From positions 1-64,000 of the forward strand of contig JARLHJ010000024.1 of assembly GCA_031292305.1 (NCBI GenBank): a stretch of DNA of 64,000 bases. The letters are read 5' to 3'. Below the pieces are notes generated by a model, which was not told the DNA's origin, did no database searches, and saw only the letters and a list, made by a program, of their open reading frames with translations. Positions 1 through 8,240 of the stretch are shown in pieces. The position numbers were made by a program, and so were the translations under genes. Every line of letters begins with the position of its first letter. Within the stretch, counting starts at the first letter, position 1. This DNA is from Candidatus Babeliales bacterium (GTDB lineage Bacteria > Babelota > Babeliae > Babelales > JABDEC01).

Positions 1-34
1 AAATTAATAAAAATTGTAAATATTGGTTTAGCAT
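1..34 (-). CDS. 5' end of an unidentified gene (partial)
   Basis: On the minus strand an ATG at 34-32 is preceded by a good ribosome binding site (AAGGAG, about 6 bases upstream) and stays open to the window edge, giving 11 residues starting MLNQYLQFLL. The product cannot be identified. If real, it is transcribed divergently from the cobalamin adenosyltransferase at 111, and the 76 bases between them would hold both promoters. Confidence 0.45.
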   Translation of the reverse strand, partial: MLNQYLQFLLI

Positions 35-110
35 TATGATCTCCTTTTTTTTGTAAGCTAACATTATATTAATAAGAATTAAAATATTTAGATAATAGAA
101 AGGTAAATTT

Positions 111-644
111 ATGTTTTACACTCGCAAAGGTGATGACGGAACTACTAAAACTTTAAAAAGTAATGGTAGAATTCTAAAATGCTCTGATACTATAGAAGCT
201 CTGGGATGTGTAGATGAAATAAATTCTTTTTTAGGGCTGTGTAAAATCAAAGCAGAAAAAGAGAATTTAGGAATTGATGAGATTGTTTATGATATTCAAA
301 ATAATTTATTTATTATACAAGCAGAACTTGCAGGTTGTGATAAAACAATTACAATAGATAAAGTTACTAAATTAGAAAAAGTTATTGATGATCTTGAAAA
401 ACAGATACCACCAATTACACATTTTATACTTTCAGGAGGTTCAGAAATATCAGCACTTTTTGATATTGCAAGAACACTTGCAAGAAAAACTGAAAGAAAT
501 GTAATAAGTGCTATAATAAAAGAACAAGTTGTTATTAGTAACGATACAAAAAGTTATTTAAATAGACTGTCTAGCGTTTTATATGCGTTGGCGCGTTTTT
601 CAAATTATAAATTAGGCGTGCTAGAAATAGGCCCTAAATACTAG
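111..644 (+). CDS. pduO: PduO-type ATP:cob(I)alamin adenosyltransferase
   Basis: Transfers the adenosyl group of ATP to cob(I)alamin to make adenosylcobalamin in the cytoplasm. The 177 aa length is normal for the PduO family. Family marks visible are the N-terminal YTRKGDDGTT motif (residues 3-12), LGCVDEINSFLG (about 31-42), and the C-terminal signature with LSGGSEISALFDIARTLAR, which in the family forms the ATP and cobalamin site. A ribosome binding site (GAAAGG) lies just before the ATG. Two genes downstream is a B12-dependent ribonucleotide reductase, the likely consumer of the cofactor, with a putative vitamin transporter between them. No B12 biosynthesis genes are in the window, so the cell probably salvages corrinoids. 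The symbol follows the family; cobO/btuR/mmab names are also used. Confidence 0.9.
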   Translation: MFYTRKGDDGTTKTLKSNGRILKCSDTIEALGCVDEINSFLGLCKIKAEKENLGIDEIVYDIQNNLFIIQAELAGCDKTITIDKVTKLEKVIDDLEKQIPPITHFILSGGSEISALFDIARTLARKTERNVISAIIKEQVVISNDTKSYLNRLSSVLYALARFSNYKLGVLEIGPKY

Positions 645-819
645 TTTTTTTTTAAAGTTGTTAACAAACAATAGATTTGATTTGTGTAATTAATAAAATT
701 ATTTTATTTTTGCCTGATCTGATTTGTCGATTGAAAAAAGCAGCAAAAAATAGCCTAGATATTAGTTAAATTTATTGTTATTATCCGTTAACTAAAATTA
801 ATTTTTCTGGAAAAATATT

Positions 820-1332
820 ATGAAACAAAAGTTCTCAATGCAGGCAATAATCTTTTTTTTGACCTGTTTATTATGTTTATTGCTTAGAGCATTATTAATA
901 AATTTACCAAATATCGAACCTGTTTCGAGTTTGCTACTTTGTCTTGGTAAAAGATTTAATTATATAGAGTTATTTTTGTTTGGTTTTTTAAACATTTTAT
1001 TTTTTGATGTGATTACATTTAAATTTGGAATTTGGACCATATTTACAGCTTTAACTTATGCATTAATTGCTGTAGGTACATATTTAGTAAAAACAAGAAA
1101 AGTTCATTTTTTAAAATATTCGATTATTAGCACTTTGGTTTATGATATTATTACGGGTCTTATTATGGGACCTATATTATTTGAGCAAGATTTTATACAA
1201 GCATTGGTAGGTCAAATACCGTTTACTATATATCACATTATAGGAAACTTAGTACTAACCATAAGCTTTACCTGTGTTATTGAAATATTTTTTTGGGCAA
1301 TTCTAAAGAGGCGAAAAGTATTACCATGTTAG
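820..1332 (+). CDS. ECF-type transporter substrate-binding (S) component, probably for vitamin B12
   Basis: An integral membrane protein of 170 aa with about six hydrophobic segments and no enzymatic motif. Size and topology fit S components of energy-coupling factor vitamin transporters. The substrate is inferred from position: it lies between the cobalamin adenosyltransferase and the B12-dependent ribonucleotide reductase, the context in which CbrT-type cobalamin S components are known in lactobacilli. Its last codons overlap the reductase start by 7 bases, indicating co-translation. The energising EcfA/EcfT subunits are not in this window. The 175 bases upstream hold no recognisable cobalamin riboswitch. 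It could instead carry another vitamin; the membrane-transport call is firmer than the substrate. Confidence 0.6.
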   Translation: MKQKFSMQAIIFFLTCLLCLLLRALLINLPNIEPVSSLLLCLGKRFNYIELFLFGFLNILFFDVITFKFGIWTIFTALTYALIAVGTYLVKTRKVHFLKYSIISTLVYDIITGLIMGPILFEQDFIQALVGQIPFTIYHIIGNLVLTISFTCVIEIFFWAILKRRKVLPC

Positions 1333-3347
1333 ATAAAAATAAACCAAAAGTAATTAACCAAGTTAGTGACAATAAATATGCAAGTGCAATTGTCGATAAT
1401 GAATTTAATGTAATATCAGACAAAGTTCGCCAATTAGCTCAAGAAAGTAAAAGGTTTTTTAGAAATCAGTTGGGTGAATTTGTATATTACAGAACATATT
1501 CTCGCTGGATAGAAACAGAAAAAAGAAGAGAAACCTGGATAGAAACAGTAAGTAGATATGTAGAGTTTATGAAAGAAAATCTTGGGGATAAATTAACTCA
1601 AGAAGAATATTCAGAAATTCATTATATGATTTTAAATCAAATGATTATGCCATCAATGAGATTGATGCAATTCTCAGGTACAGCAGCTAGAGCGACCAAT
1701 GTATGTGCATATAATTGTTCTTATATTGCTCCATCTAGATTAGAAGATTTTGCAGAAATCATGTACATATTAATGTGTGGAACTGGTGTTGGATTTTCTG
1801 TAGAACATAAAAACATTGATGCGTTGCCTGTAATTAAAAATCAAAGCGGTCAAAAATTAGATACTTATGTAATTAAAGACAGTAAAGAAGGTTGGGCTGA
1901 TTCTATTACTTTCGGTTTCAAAACTTGGTTTGAAGGTTTAGATGTTGATTTTGATTATTCAAAATTAAGACCAGCTGGCGCAAGATTAAAAACTATGGGT
2001 GGAAAAAGTTCTGGACCTGACCCATTAAAAGATTTACTTAATTTTGTAAGAGAAAAAATATTAAATAGACAAGGTAAAAAATTACTAGCTATCGATGTGC
2101 ACGATATTATTTGTAAAATTGGTGAAATTGTTGTTTCGGGTGGCGTAAGAAGAAGTGCTTTAATTTCACTTTCTGATTTAAAAGATACAGAATTAAGAGA
2201 TGCAAAGAAGGGTTATTTTTATATTAAAGAACCGCAAAGATCTTTGGCAAATAATTCAGCAGTTTATGATCAAAAACCAACTTCAACTGAATTCTTAGAA
2301 GAATGGTTAGCATTAGTCAAAAGTGGTTCCGGTGAGCGTGGTATTTTTAACCGAGCTGGCCTCAAAAAGACTTTGCCAACTCGTCGTCTTGCAATTTCTG
2401 ATGATTACATAGATTATTTTGGAACTAATCCATGTGGTGAAATTATTTTACGTTCAAAGCAATTTTGTAATTTAACAGAAGTAATTGCACGTTCAGAAGA
2501 TACACGTGAAGATTTATTTAAAAAAATTAAAGTAGCAACTATTTTAGGTACTTATCAATCAACTTTAACTAATTTCCCATATCTTTCAAAAGAATGGCAA
2601 GAAAACTGCCAAGAAGAAAGATTATTGGGCGTTTCAATTACAGGTCAATGGGATTGCCCTGCAGTTAGAAATGTAGAAATTTTAAAAGAATTAAAAGAAG
2701 AATCTGTAAAAATAAATAAAGAATATGCACAAAGATTTGGTATATCTCAATCTTCATGCATTACATGCGTAAAACCTTCTGGAACTGTATCAAAAACTTT
2801 TGATACTGCTTCTGGTATGCACCCTAGATATGCAAAATATTATATTCAACGTATACGTATTTCTGCCACTGATTCATTATTTAAAATGCTTAAAGATCAA
2901 GGTGTTCCGTATCACCCTGAAGTTGGTCAGACATTAGAAAAAGCTACAACTTTTGTACTTGAATTTCCAATGAAATCGCCTGATAACGCAGTGGTAACAG
3001 ATGAATTAACAGCTATTGACCAATTAGAATATTGGAAAATGGTTAAAGAAAATTACACTGAGCATAATCCATCAGTTACTATTAATGTTAAAGAAGATGA
3101 ATGGATTGATGTTGCAAATTGGGTATATAAAAATTGGGATATTGTTGGCGGATTGTCATTCTTGCCACGCGATAATACTGTTTATCAACTTTCTCCTTAT
3201 GAAGATATTGATGAAGTCACTTATCATGAATTATCAAAAAAATTAAAACATATCGATTTTTCAAAAATTATTACTTATGAATCGGAAGATGAAACTGAAC
3301 TTAAAGCTGAAGCTGCTTGCGTCGGCGGCGCTTGTGAATTAGTTTAG
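1326..3347 (+). CDS. nrdJ: Adenosylcobalamin-dependent ribonucleoside-triphosphate reductase (class II)
   Basis: Reduces ribonucleotides to deoxyribonucleotides with adenosylcobalamin as radical generator; oxygen is neither needed nor harmful. The 673 aa product resembles the monomeric Lactobacillus leichmannii type (about 740 aa). Visible marks: MPSMRLMQFSG near residue 105, CGTGVGFSVE, GGVRRSALISLSD, the NPCGEI motif with probable thiyl-radical Cys370, CVKPSGTVSKTFDTASGMHPRYA, and a C-terminal redox pair Cys665/Cys670 in CVGGACELV. I chose the ATG at 1326 over a TTG at 1293 because AAAGAGG lies upstream and the TTG lies deep inside the previous gene. It shares a cluster with the adenosyltransferase and putative B12 transporter and ends in a long palindromic terminator. 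It is the only reductase in the window. Confidence 0.93.
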   Translation: MLDKNKPKVINQVSDNKYASAIVDNEFNVISDKVRQLAQESKRFFRNQLGEFVYYRTYSRWIETEKRRETWIETVSRYVEFMKENLGDKLTQEEYSEIHYMILNQMIMPSMRLMQFSGTAARATNVCAYNCSYIAPSRLEDFAEIMYILMCGTGVGFSVEHKNIDALPVIKNQSGQKLDTYVIKDSKEGWADSITFGFKTWFEGLDVDFDYSKLRPAGARLKTMGGKSSGPDPLKDLLNFVREKILNRQGKKLLAIDVHDIICKIGEIVVSGGVRRSALISLSDLKDTELRDAKKGYFYIKEPQRSLANNSAVYDQKPTSTEFLEEWLALVKSGSGERGIFNRAGLKKTLPTRRLAISDDYIDYFGTNPCGEIILRSKQFCNLTEVIARSEDTREDLFKKIKVATILGTYQSTLTNFPYLSKEWQENCQEERLLGVSITGQWDCPAVRNVEILKELKEESVKINKEYAQRFGISQSSCITCVKPSGTVSKTFDTASGMHPRYAKYYIQRIRISATDSLFKMLKDQGVPYHPEVGQTLEKATTFVLEFPMKSPDNAVVTDELTAIDQLEYWKMVKENYTEHNPSVTINVKEDEWIDVANWVYKNWDIVGGLSFLPRDNTVYQLSPYEDIDEVTYHELSKKLKHIDFSKIITYESEDETELKAEAACVGGACELV

Positions 3348-3361
3348 TAAATAATAATCCC

Positions 3362-3411
3362 TATAAAACAAATAAGCCTGGAAGAATTCTTCCAGGCTTA
3401 TTTGTTTTATA
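3362..3411 (+). terminator. Perfect 50-bp palindrome, terminator of nrdJ
   Basis: The two 25-base arms (3362-3386 and 3387-3411) are exact reverse complements around a central GAATTC, with no spare loop. The GC-rich core GCCTGGAAGAATTC and its mirror are flanked by AT tails ending in TTTGTTTTAT, so it can act as an intrinsic terminator in both directions. The same 22-bp core recurs at 4797-4818 with different flanks. Confidence 0.75.
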
Positions 3412-3503
3412 ATAATTGTGCTGAAACGCAATTGACATCTATTCAATTAGAAAATATACTACGGATTGGTATGATCACTATTTAATATGTAAGGAATCGA
3501 ATC

Positions 3504-4769
3504 ATGAAATTTTTCAGGCAAGTAAAAATAGGCCTTTTTTATCTTCTAGTTTTAATAGGTGTTAATAATATTATGGCTTCTGATAATGGTGGTGCGGCAT
3601 CCTATCAACTTCCACCTGTAGATTCTCCAAGCCTCGCTTTTCATGCAACAGCAGCTCGAGCTGCCAGTCCCGCTGATTCTCTACAAGGTGCACAAGGTTT
3701 TCGCTTAGTTCACCAACCGCCACATCATCCCGGGTATCCTAGGTCTTATGCATCTTCATCTGCAGCTTCTGACAGATTAACTGATTCTCTATATGATGAA
3801 GAACAAAATTCTCACTTAGCTTTACATGGGCACTTTAATTCGGGGCCTCCTGTAGCTTCTGGAAGATTACCTCGTTCTCGATATGGCGAACAAGACTCAC
3901 ACTTAGTTTCTGGAGATTCTGATTCTATTGTTAATGATGAAAGCGCGGATGAAAGCTCGGATGATGAAAGTTCAGATGATAGAGTCTCAGAAGTCTCGAG
4001 TGCTAATTTAGGTGGTATTCAGTTATATAAAGCATTTATTGATCGTCTATACGATTATAAATCATATATTCAAAGTTTAAGCAACAGAGACAAATTCTTA
4101 GGTGTATTAGCCATTGCAGGGACGTTCAAGATTTGTAAAAAGAACAAATTTTTAGCTTTATTGGTAGCAGTACCTGTTATCTTAAAACTTAGAAAGTTAC
4201 AGTATGCTGTTTTAAATATTGAAGGGTCTTCTTTTATAATCTATAAAGAAATTGAAGGAATTACCGGCCAAAACTTTGGGGCAGTAAATCTTCATGATGG
4301 GTATATTCTAGCAAGACTTAGTGGTAGAGATGGTCAATCAGCATATTGTGATGGTACAAAAGTAAATAAACAAATGTTTAATGAAGGCCTTAAGTGGTTA
4401 TATAGTTTCAATGATGACCATAATTGGAAAGTAAGAGTGGCTTTATATAATAGTAATAAGGCTGAAGAGTTTGATGATATAGAATATTATAAGTTATCAA
4501 ATAGATCATTTGAATCTATGGGTAAATATTCTGATCTTCAATCAGACGATGAAGAAGCTAAAAGAAATGTAATAGAAAGCATTGTAGCCTCTACAAGTAC
4601 TGAAGATATTGATAAATTACTATCTATTATAGAGGAACCTGGATATAAGCTTTCTTCAAAGCAAATTTCAAGATTGGATATGATTTTATGTGCAATTATT
4701 CAAGTAAGACCTGAAATTGATAAAGCTAGAGTACTAAATGCTAAAACGTTGATTCAAAGATGGGAATAA
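3504..4769 (+). CDS. Secreted or membrane protein of unknown function with Ser/Asp-rich region
   Basis: I do not recognise a family. The 421 aa product begins with a hydrophobic signal segment (residues 8-26). A Ser/Pro/His-rich stretch of about 120 residues contains two related units (SLYDEEQNSHL and SRYGEQDSHLV), then an acidic Ser/Asp run (about 140-165). A hydrophobic pair of segments follows around 195-235, then a soluble C-terminal half without obvious motif. The layout suggests an exported low-complexity stalk anchored before a C-terminal domain. The gene is bracketed by two palindromes sharing the same 22-bp core, so it is a single-gene transcription unit. A host-interface role is only a guess. 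Confidence 0.6.
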   Translation: MKFFRQVKIGLFYLLVLIGVNNIMASDNGGAASYQLPPVDSPSLAFHATAARAASPADSLQGAQGFRLVHQPPHHPGYPRSYASSSAASDRLTDSLYDEEQNSHLALHGHFNSGPPVASGRLPRSRYGEQDSHLVSGDSDSIVNDESADESSDDESSDDRVSEVSSANLGGIQLYKAFIDRLYDYKSYIQSLSNRDKFLGVLAIAGTFKICKKNKFLALLVAVPVILKLRKLQYAVLNIEGSSFIIYKEIEGITGQNFGAVNLHDGYILARLSGRDGQSAYCDGTKVNKQMFNEGLKWLYSFNDDHNWKVRVALYNSNKAEEFDDIEYYKLSNRSFESMGKYSDLQSDDEEAKRNVIESIVASTSTEDIDKLLSIIEEPGYKLSSKQISRLDMILCAIIQVRPEIDKARVLNAKTLIQRWE

Positions 4770-4787
4770 TAATTTTATAGTTTTTTA

Positions 4788-4829
4788 AATTACAAAAGCC
4801 TGGAAGAATTCTTCCAGGCTTTTGTAATT
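4788..4829. terminator. Perfect 42-bp palindrome, bidirectional terminator
   Basis: Arms 4788-4808 and 4809-4829 are exact reverse complements centred on GAATTC. It lies between two convergent genes (ends at 4769 and 4868) and can terminate both. The central 22 bp are identical to those of the palindrome at 3362-3411, while the outer arms differ yet still pair. Confidence 0.7.
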
Positions 4830-4867
4830 AGAGCTTAATTTTAGTGAACATATACGCTTTTAAATTT

Positions 4868-5239
4868 TTAATTATAAGCGAGAGTTTTAATTAATAGTGC
4901 AACACCAATAACAAGAATAACACCACCAACGGCATTAACATTAATTCGTTTTAATAAATTATTAAATTCTTGTTTGTTTCTTTCTTGACTATCTAAAAAT
5001 TTAGACTGCGATACAAATTTGGGTGGTGTTGATAAAGCACGCCTTCTCGTTTTTTGTGGTCTGTCTCCCACAAATTCAAAATCATTATCACTATCTGAGC
5101 TATTACAAGCTTCACTATATGATCTGCCAATTAGTGATTGTCTTATTTTTGTAGTTAAATTCTTCTTTTTATTTGTTGCATTTGCATTATTAGTTACTAA
5201 AAAACATGATAGTATAATGAATATTACTAGCTTTGACAT
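4868..5239 (-). CDS. Small exported membrane-anchored protein, unknown
   Basis: A 123 aa product with an N-terminal signal peptide (residues 3-21, ending NNANA), a basic/polar middle, and a C-terminal hydrophobic helix (VGGVILVIGVALLI, about 104-117). AAGGAG stands 8 bases before the ATG on the minus strand, which supports this reading over the overlapping plus-strand ORF. Only 49 bases separate its start from a degenerate copy of the start of pgi, the same arrangement as the 89 aa gene at 6295-6564 next to the real pgi, so the two small genes are probably diverged duplicates. Function unknown. Confidence 0.6.
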   Translation of the reverse strand: MSKLVIFIILSCFLVTNNANATNKKKNLTTKIRQSLIGRSYSEACNSSDSDNDFEFVGDRPQKTRRRALSTPPKFVSQSKFLDSQERNKQEFNNLLKRINVNAVGGVILVIGVALLIKTLAYN

Positions 5240-5288
5240 ACACTTATCTCCTTTTTTAAATTAAAGATATATTAAACACGGTTATAAA

Positions 5289-5381
5289 ATGAAGCAAATT
5301 AAATTTGAATACAAAAAAATAGATTTAAAAAAGTATTATCAAAATATTATTGGGCTTTTATTTAAGTCTTGTAATTTTTAA
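5289..5381 (+). pseudogene. Remnant of a duplicated pgi 5' end
   Basis: A 30-codon ORF whose first ten codons read MKQIKFEYKK, identical to the first ten residues of glucose-6-phosphate isomerase at 6610. The DNA matches over the first 30 bases with two silent changes. After that the similarity stops and the frame ends at 5379-5381. Both copies lie about 45-50 bases downstream of a divergent small membrane-protein gene. The simplest reading is that an ancestral small-gene/pgi unit was duplicated and one pgi copy decayed. Confidence 0.55.
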
Positions 5382-5440
5382 ATAGTAGATGTAAGTTCAT
5401 TTTTGTGTATGTATTTATTTCTAAATGTTAAAAGGATAAT

Positions 5441-6220
5441 ATGTATAATAAATTTTTATTTAATGTTTTAATGCTTTCTTCATTTATTGTAAATGGTGCA
5501 GATCTAATGCCAAGTCAAGAGGGACGTGTTTCTCCTGTTCAAAGTCAAGAGGGAAGGCTTTCTCCTGATAGAAAATCACCTAGACTTGTACATTTGAATG
5601 ATATAAAAAAAATGGAAAATTTAAATGAAAAACATTCAGCAATCCTAAGACTAATTAAGTATTATGAAGGTGGTCAATATACTAAAGAAGTATCAACCAT
5701 TTGTATAGATGCTTTAGCAAAATTTAGTGGTAATACAAGCACTGAAGATTCAGCAATAATATTTGATATCGATGAAACAGCATTGACAGAATATTTTGTT
5801 TATAAAAACTGGGATTTCGAGTGGGAGAGAAGCCAAATGTTTGAAATGCGCAAGCAGGGCAAATCTGAAGCTATACCTGGCGTTTTAAATTTATATAAAG
5901 AATTAAAAAAATTAGGCTATAAAATTATTTTCATTACTGCAAGAAGAGAGAGTTTAAATCGTGTAACTTCTGATAATCTTCGCAATGAAGGTTATGAAGA
6001 TGTTGGCGTTAAAGATGGTGATTGGGTTCTTTGTTTACCAGATAATTATCATGGTGTAAAAGATGCAGAAGGTAAGCCATTAGATACTCAATGGAAAGCT
6101 ATGACACGTGCATTATTATCAAAAGTATATACAATTGCAGGTTCAATAAGTGATAGTGCTAGTGATTTTAAAGGTGGTAATGCAGGTGAATGCATTAAAT
6201 TGCCAAATTATTTATATTAA
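5441..6220 (+). CDS. Secreted HAD-superfamily acid phosphatase
   Basis: A 259 aa phosphatase-like protein of the plant/bacterial acid phosphatase branch of the HAD superfamily, expected to hydrolyse phosphomonoesters outside the cytoplasm. Residues 1-20 form a signal peptide. Residues 26-45 contain a short tandem repeat (QSQEGR-SP twice). HAD motif I is FDIDETAL (about 109-116, with nucleophile and acid Asp). Motif II is IIFITAR (about 165-171), and the C-terminal SDSASDFKGG carries the metal-binding acidic residues, followed by LPNYLY typical of this branch. A strong hairpin terminator follows. It may scavenge phosphate or nucleotides from the host; that role is inferred. Confidence 0.8.
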   Translation: MYNKFLFNVLMLSSFIVNGADLMPSQEGRVSPVQSQEGRLSPDRKSPRLVHLNDIKKMENLNEKHSAILRLIKYYEGGQYTKEVSTICIDALAKFSGNTSTEDSAIIFDIDETALTEYFVYKNWDFEWERSQMFEMRKQGKSEAIPGVLNLYKELKKLGYKIIFITARRESLNRVTSDNLRNEGYEDVGVKDGDWVLCLPDNYHGVKDAEGKPLDTQWKAMTRALLSKVYTIAGSISDSASDFKGGNAGECIKLPNYLY

Positions 6221-6242
6221 AATTTATAACTTTGTTGAAATG

Positions 6243-6271
6243 AAAAGTCCCAGTAAGTTACTGGGACTTTT
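6243..6271. terminator. Intrinsic terminator between convergent genes
   Basis: Fourteen-base perfect arms (6243-6256, 6258-6271) around a single G, with the core GTCCCAGTAA. The hairpin runs into a T-rich tract on the plus strand. It serves the phosphatase gene and probably also the convergent small gene ending at 6295. Confidence 0.85.
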
Positions 6272-6294
6272 TCTATTTTATTTCTAACATAGAT

Positions 6295-6564
6295 TTAAAG
6301 CGTAATTTTATAAAATGCCCATACAAAAAATATAATACCCAAAGTTATAATTAAAGCTTGTTGTGATAAATTTTCTTTTGTTTTTTTTTTAGTTTTTTTA
6401 TTATCTATTTCATCCGGATATGTTTCAAATAAAGCAAAACCGTATTGTTTTTTAGATGGTGTGTTACATAGTAGTTTTTTGTCTATTTTCTTAACAGCGA
6501 TTATATTTTGAGTTAAAATTAAAGATAATAAAAAAATAATTTTTGTTATCTTTAATTTAATCAT
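6295..6564 (-). CDS. Small exported membrane protein, unknown
   Basis: An 89 aa protein with an N-terminal hydrophobic export segment (residues 7-23) and a C-terminal hydrophobic helix (about 69-86, IITLGIIFFVWAF) separated by a lysine-rich stretch. Order and size resemble the 123 aa protein at 4868-5239, and both sit divergently just before a pgi start, suggesting a diverged duplicate pair. AGGGAGGATC precedes the ATG on the minus strand. No family recognised. Confidence 0.55.
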   Translation of the reverse strand: MIKLKITKIIFLLSLILTQNIIAVKKIDKKLLCNTPSKKQYGFALFETYPDEIDNKKTKKKTKENLSQQALIITLGIIFFVWAFYKITL

Positions 6565-6609
6565 AAAAGATCCTCCCTTAATGCTATAATATTAAAATCC
6601 AAAGGTAAA

Positions 6610-7782
6610 ATGAAGCAAATTAAATTTGAGTATAAAAAAACTTGTCTGATACAGAAAGTAACTATTGATTCTTTATTAGAAAAATTAGAACCTGAAATTC
6701 AAAATGCTTCTAGATATGCATTTACCTATTTGCCATTTGATGAAGAAAACATAAAATGTGTGAAAAAAATAGTTTTAGAAAAGCAGGCTTTAAATCCAAC
6801 AACTTTAGTGGTTATTGGTATTGGTGGTTCTAATCTTGGTACTTGGGCTGTGCAAGAAGCTATTAATGGCAAACTTGGGAATAAAGTATACTTTGCAGAC
6901 ACAGTAGATTCAGATTATATAAACAATATTGCAAAATTAATAGAACAAGAATTAATAGCAGATAAAAATGTAATATTTAATGTTGTAAGTAAATCAGGCA
7001 CAACCATAGAGACAATAGCAATTTTTGAATTTTTTTTGAGTATTTTAAAAAAATATAAACCCAATAATTTTAATGATTATATAGTAATAACAACTGATCA
7101 AGATTCTGTGTTATTTAAATATGCACAAGATATAAAATGTTCAGTATTAACTATTTCAAAAAATCTAGGGGGTAGATATTCAGTTTTGTCTGCTGTTGGT
7201 TTATTCCCATTGAGTATGTTGGGTGTAAATATACAAGAGCTTTTACATGGTGCTAGTAAGTGTGATGTAAATAATGCAGCAATAAGCGCCGCTCTTTTAT
7301 ATAAGCATTACAAAAATGGGATTAATATTCACGACACCTTTTTATTTTCTGTAGATTTAGAAAATCTAGGTAAATGGTACAGGCAGTTAATGGCAGAAAG
7401 CTTAGGTAAAGATGGCATAGGCATAACGCCTACAGTATCCATTGGTAGCACAGATTTACATTCCATGGTGCAATTATATTTAGGTGGCCCCATTGATAAA
7501 TTTACAACTTTTGTGACTATTGAAAATACTAATACAGAAATTAATGAATTTTCAAAAATTATGAACTCAATAATTAAAGGCACGCAAATAGCTTACCAAA
7601 AAAACAATAGACCGTTTTGTATAATAGAAATAGAAAATAAATCTGAATACAATCTGGGCCAGTTTATGCAGATTAAGATGTATGAAATTGTTTTTCTTGG
7701 ATATTTATTATGTGTTAACCCATTTGACCAACCTAATGTTGAAGATTATAAAGTTGAAACTAAAAAGATACTGGGTAAATAA
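6610..7782 (+). CDS. pgi: Glucose-6-phosphate isomerase
   Basis: Interconverts glucose 6-phosphate and fructose 6-phosphate in the cytoplasm. Marks in order: IGIGGSNLGTWAVQEA (about 75-90) and VSKSGTTIETIA (about 125-137), the sugar-phosphate-binding SIS loops; GGRYSVLSAVG (about 191-201); MAESLGKDGIG with the catalytic Glu (about 260-270); HSMVQLYLGGP with the ring-opening His (about 285-295). The C-terminal Lys region is near KVETKK. At 390 aa it is shorter than the 445-550 aa usual for bacterial enzymes, but no catalytic motif is missing. Together with transketolase and glmU nearby it feeds the hexosamine and pentose branches. Confidence 0.92.
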   Translation: MKQIKFEYKKTCLIQKVTIDSLLEKLEPEIQNASRYAFTYLPFDEENIKCVKKIVLEKQALNPTTLVVIGIGGSNLGTWAVQEAINGKLGNKVYFADTVDSDYINNIAKLIEQELIADKNVIFNVVSKSGTTIETIAIFEFFLSILKKYKPNNFNDYIVITTDQDSVLFKYAQDIKCSVLTISKNLGGRYSVLSAVGLFPLSMLGVNIQELLHGASKCDVNNAAISAALLYKHYKNGINIHDTFLFSVDLENLGKWYRQLMAESLGKDGIGITPTVSIGSTDLHSMVQLYLGGPIDKFTTFVTIENTNTEINEFSKIMNSIIKGTQIAYQKNNRPFCIIEIENKSEYNLGQFMQIKMYEIVFLGYLLCVNPFDQPNVEDYKVETKKILGK

Positions 7783-7832
7783 TTATTGAATATATATTGA
7801 GTTATATGTTATTAATAAAAAAAGAGGGACTA

Positions 7833-8240
7833 ATGAAGTATATTTTATTTCCAATTTTTTTAATTAATATTCTAGCTTTAAACGCTTTTGATCAACAATT
7901 AAATGATTTATCAGAGCAATGTTATAAGTTTGGCCATAATAATATATCTTCTTATACACACTTTTGTGAGTTATATAATTCAAAAATCGCATATGTCTTT
8001 CTACAATCAGGCATGGAATTTTTAACGAGTTCTGCTTTAGGCTATTTACAAGTTTATGATACTTCAGAAATTAAAAATGAATTAATTATTATACAAGTAA
8101 AAGAGATATACTCCACAATTAAGGTTTATTTTAAATTACTAAAAGAAAAAAATAAGTTGAAGATTGCACATAGAGTTAAAAGAATAAAGGAAGCATTGGA
8201 AAATTTAATGGATTCGCCGTTGCCATTAATTGAATTATAA
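7833..8240 (+). CDS. Small secreted helical protein, paralogue of the gene at 9040
   Basis: A 135 aa product starting MKYILFPIFLINILALNAF, a signal peptide. I chose the ATG at 7833 because GAGGG lies 7 bases upstream; the longer TTG-initiated frame has no such site. The mature part is predicted helical. Its middle (YVFLQSGMEFL through YLQVY and on to KEIYSTIKVYFKLL) aligns in spacing and residue type with the protein at 9040-9429 (LTYLKEGLELL, KLKEINQIILIYVNLL), so the two are diverged paralogues separated by an inverted gene. Its last 6 bases overlap the convergent gene at 8235. Function unknown. Confidence 0.6.
   Translation: MKYILFPIFLINILALNAFDQQLNDLSEQCYKFGHNNISSYTHFCELYNSKIAYVFLQSGMEFLTSSALGYLQVYDTSEIKNELIIIQVKEIYSTIKVYFKLLKEKNKLKIAHRVKRIKEALENLMDSPLPLIEL

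Noticed and set aside
645-819. Possible cobalamin riboswitch before the putative B12 transporter gene
   Set aside because: The conserved B12-box sequence and the multi-stem layout could not be found; only AT-rich sequence and a short TTGTTAACAA palindrome are visible.
5019-5264. Plus-strand open frame of 81 codons
   Set aside because: Overlaps the minus-strand small exported protein at 4868-5239, which has a strong ribosome site and a proper signal peptide.
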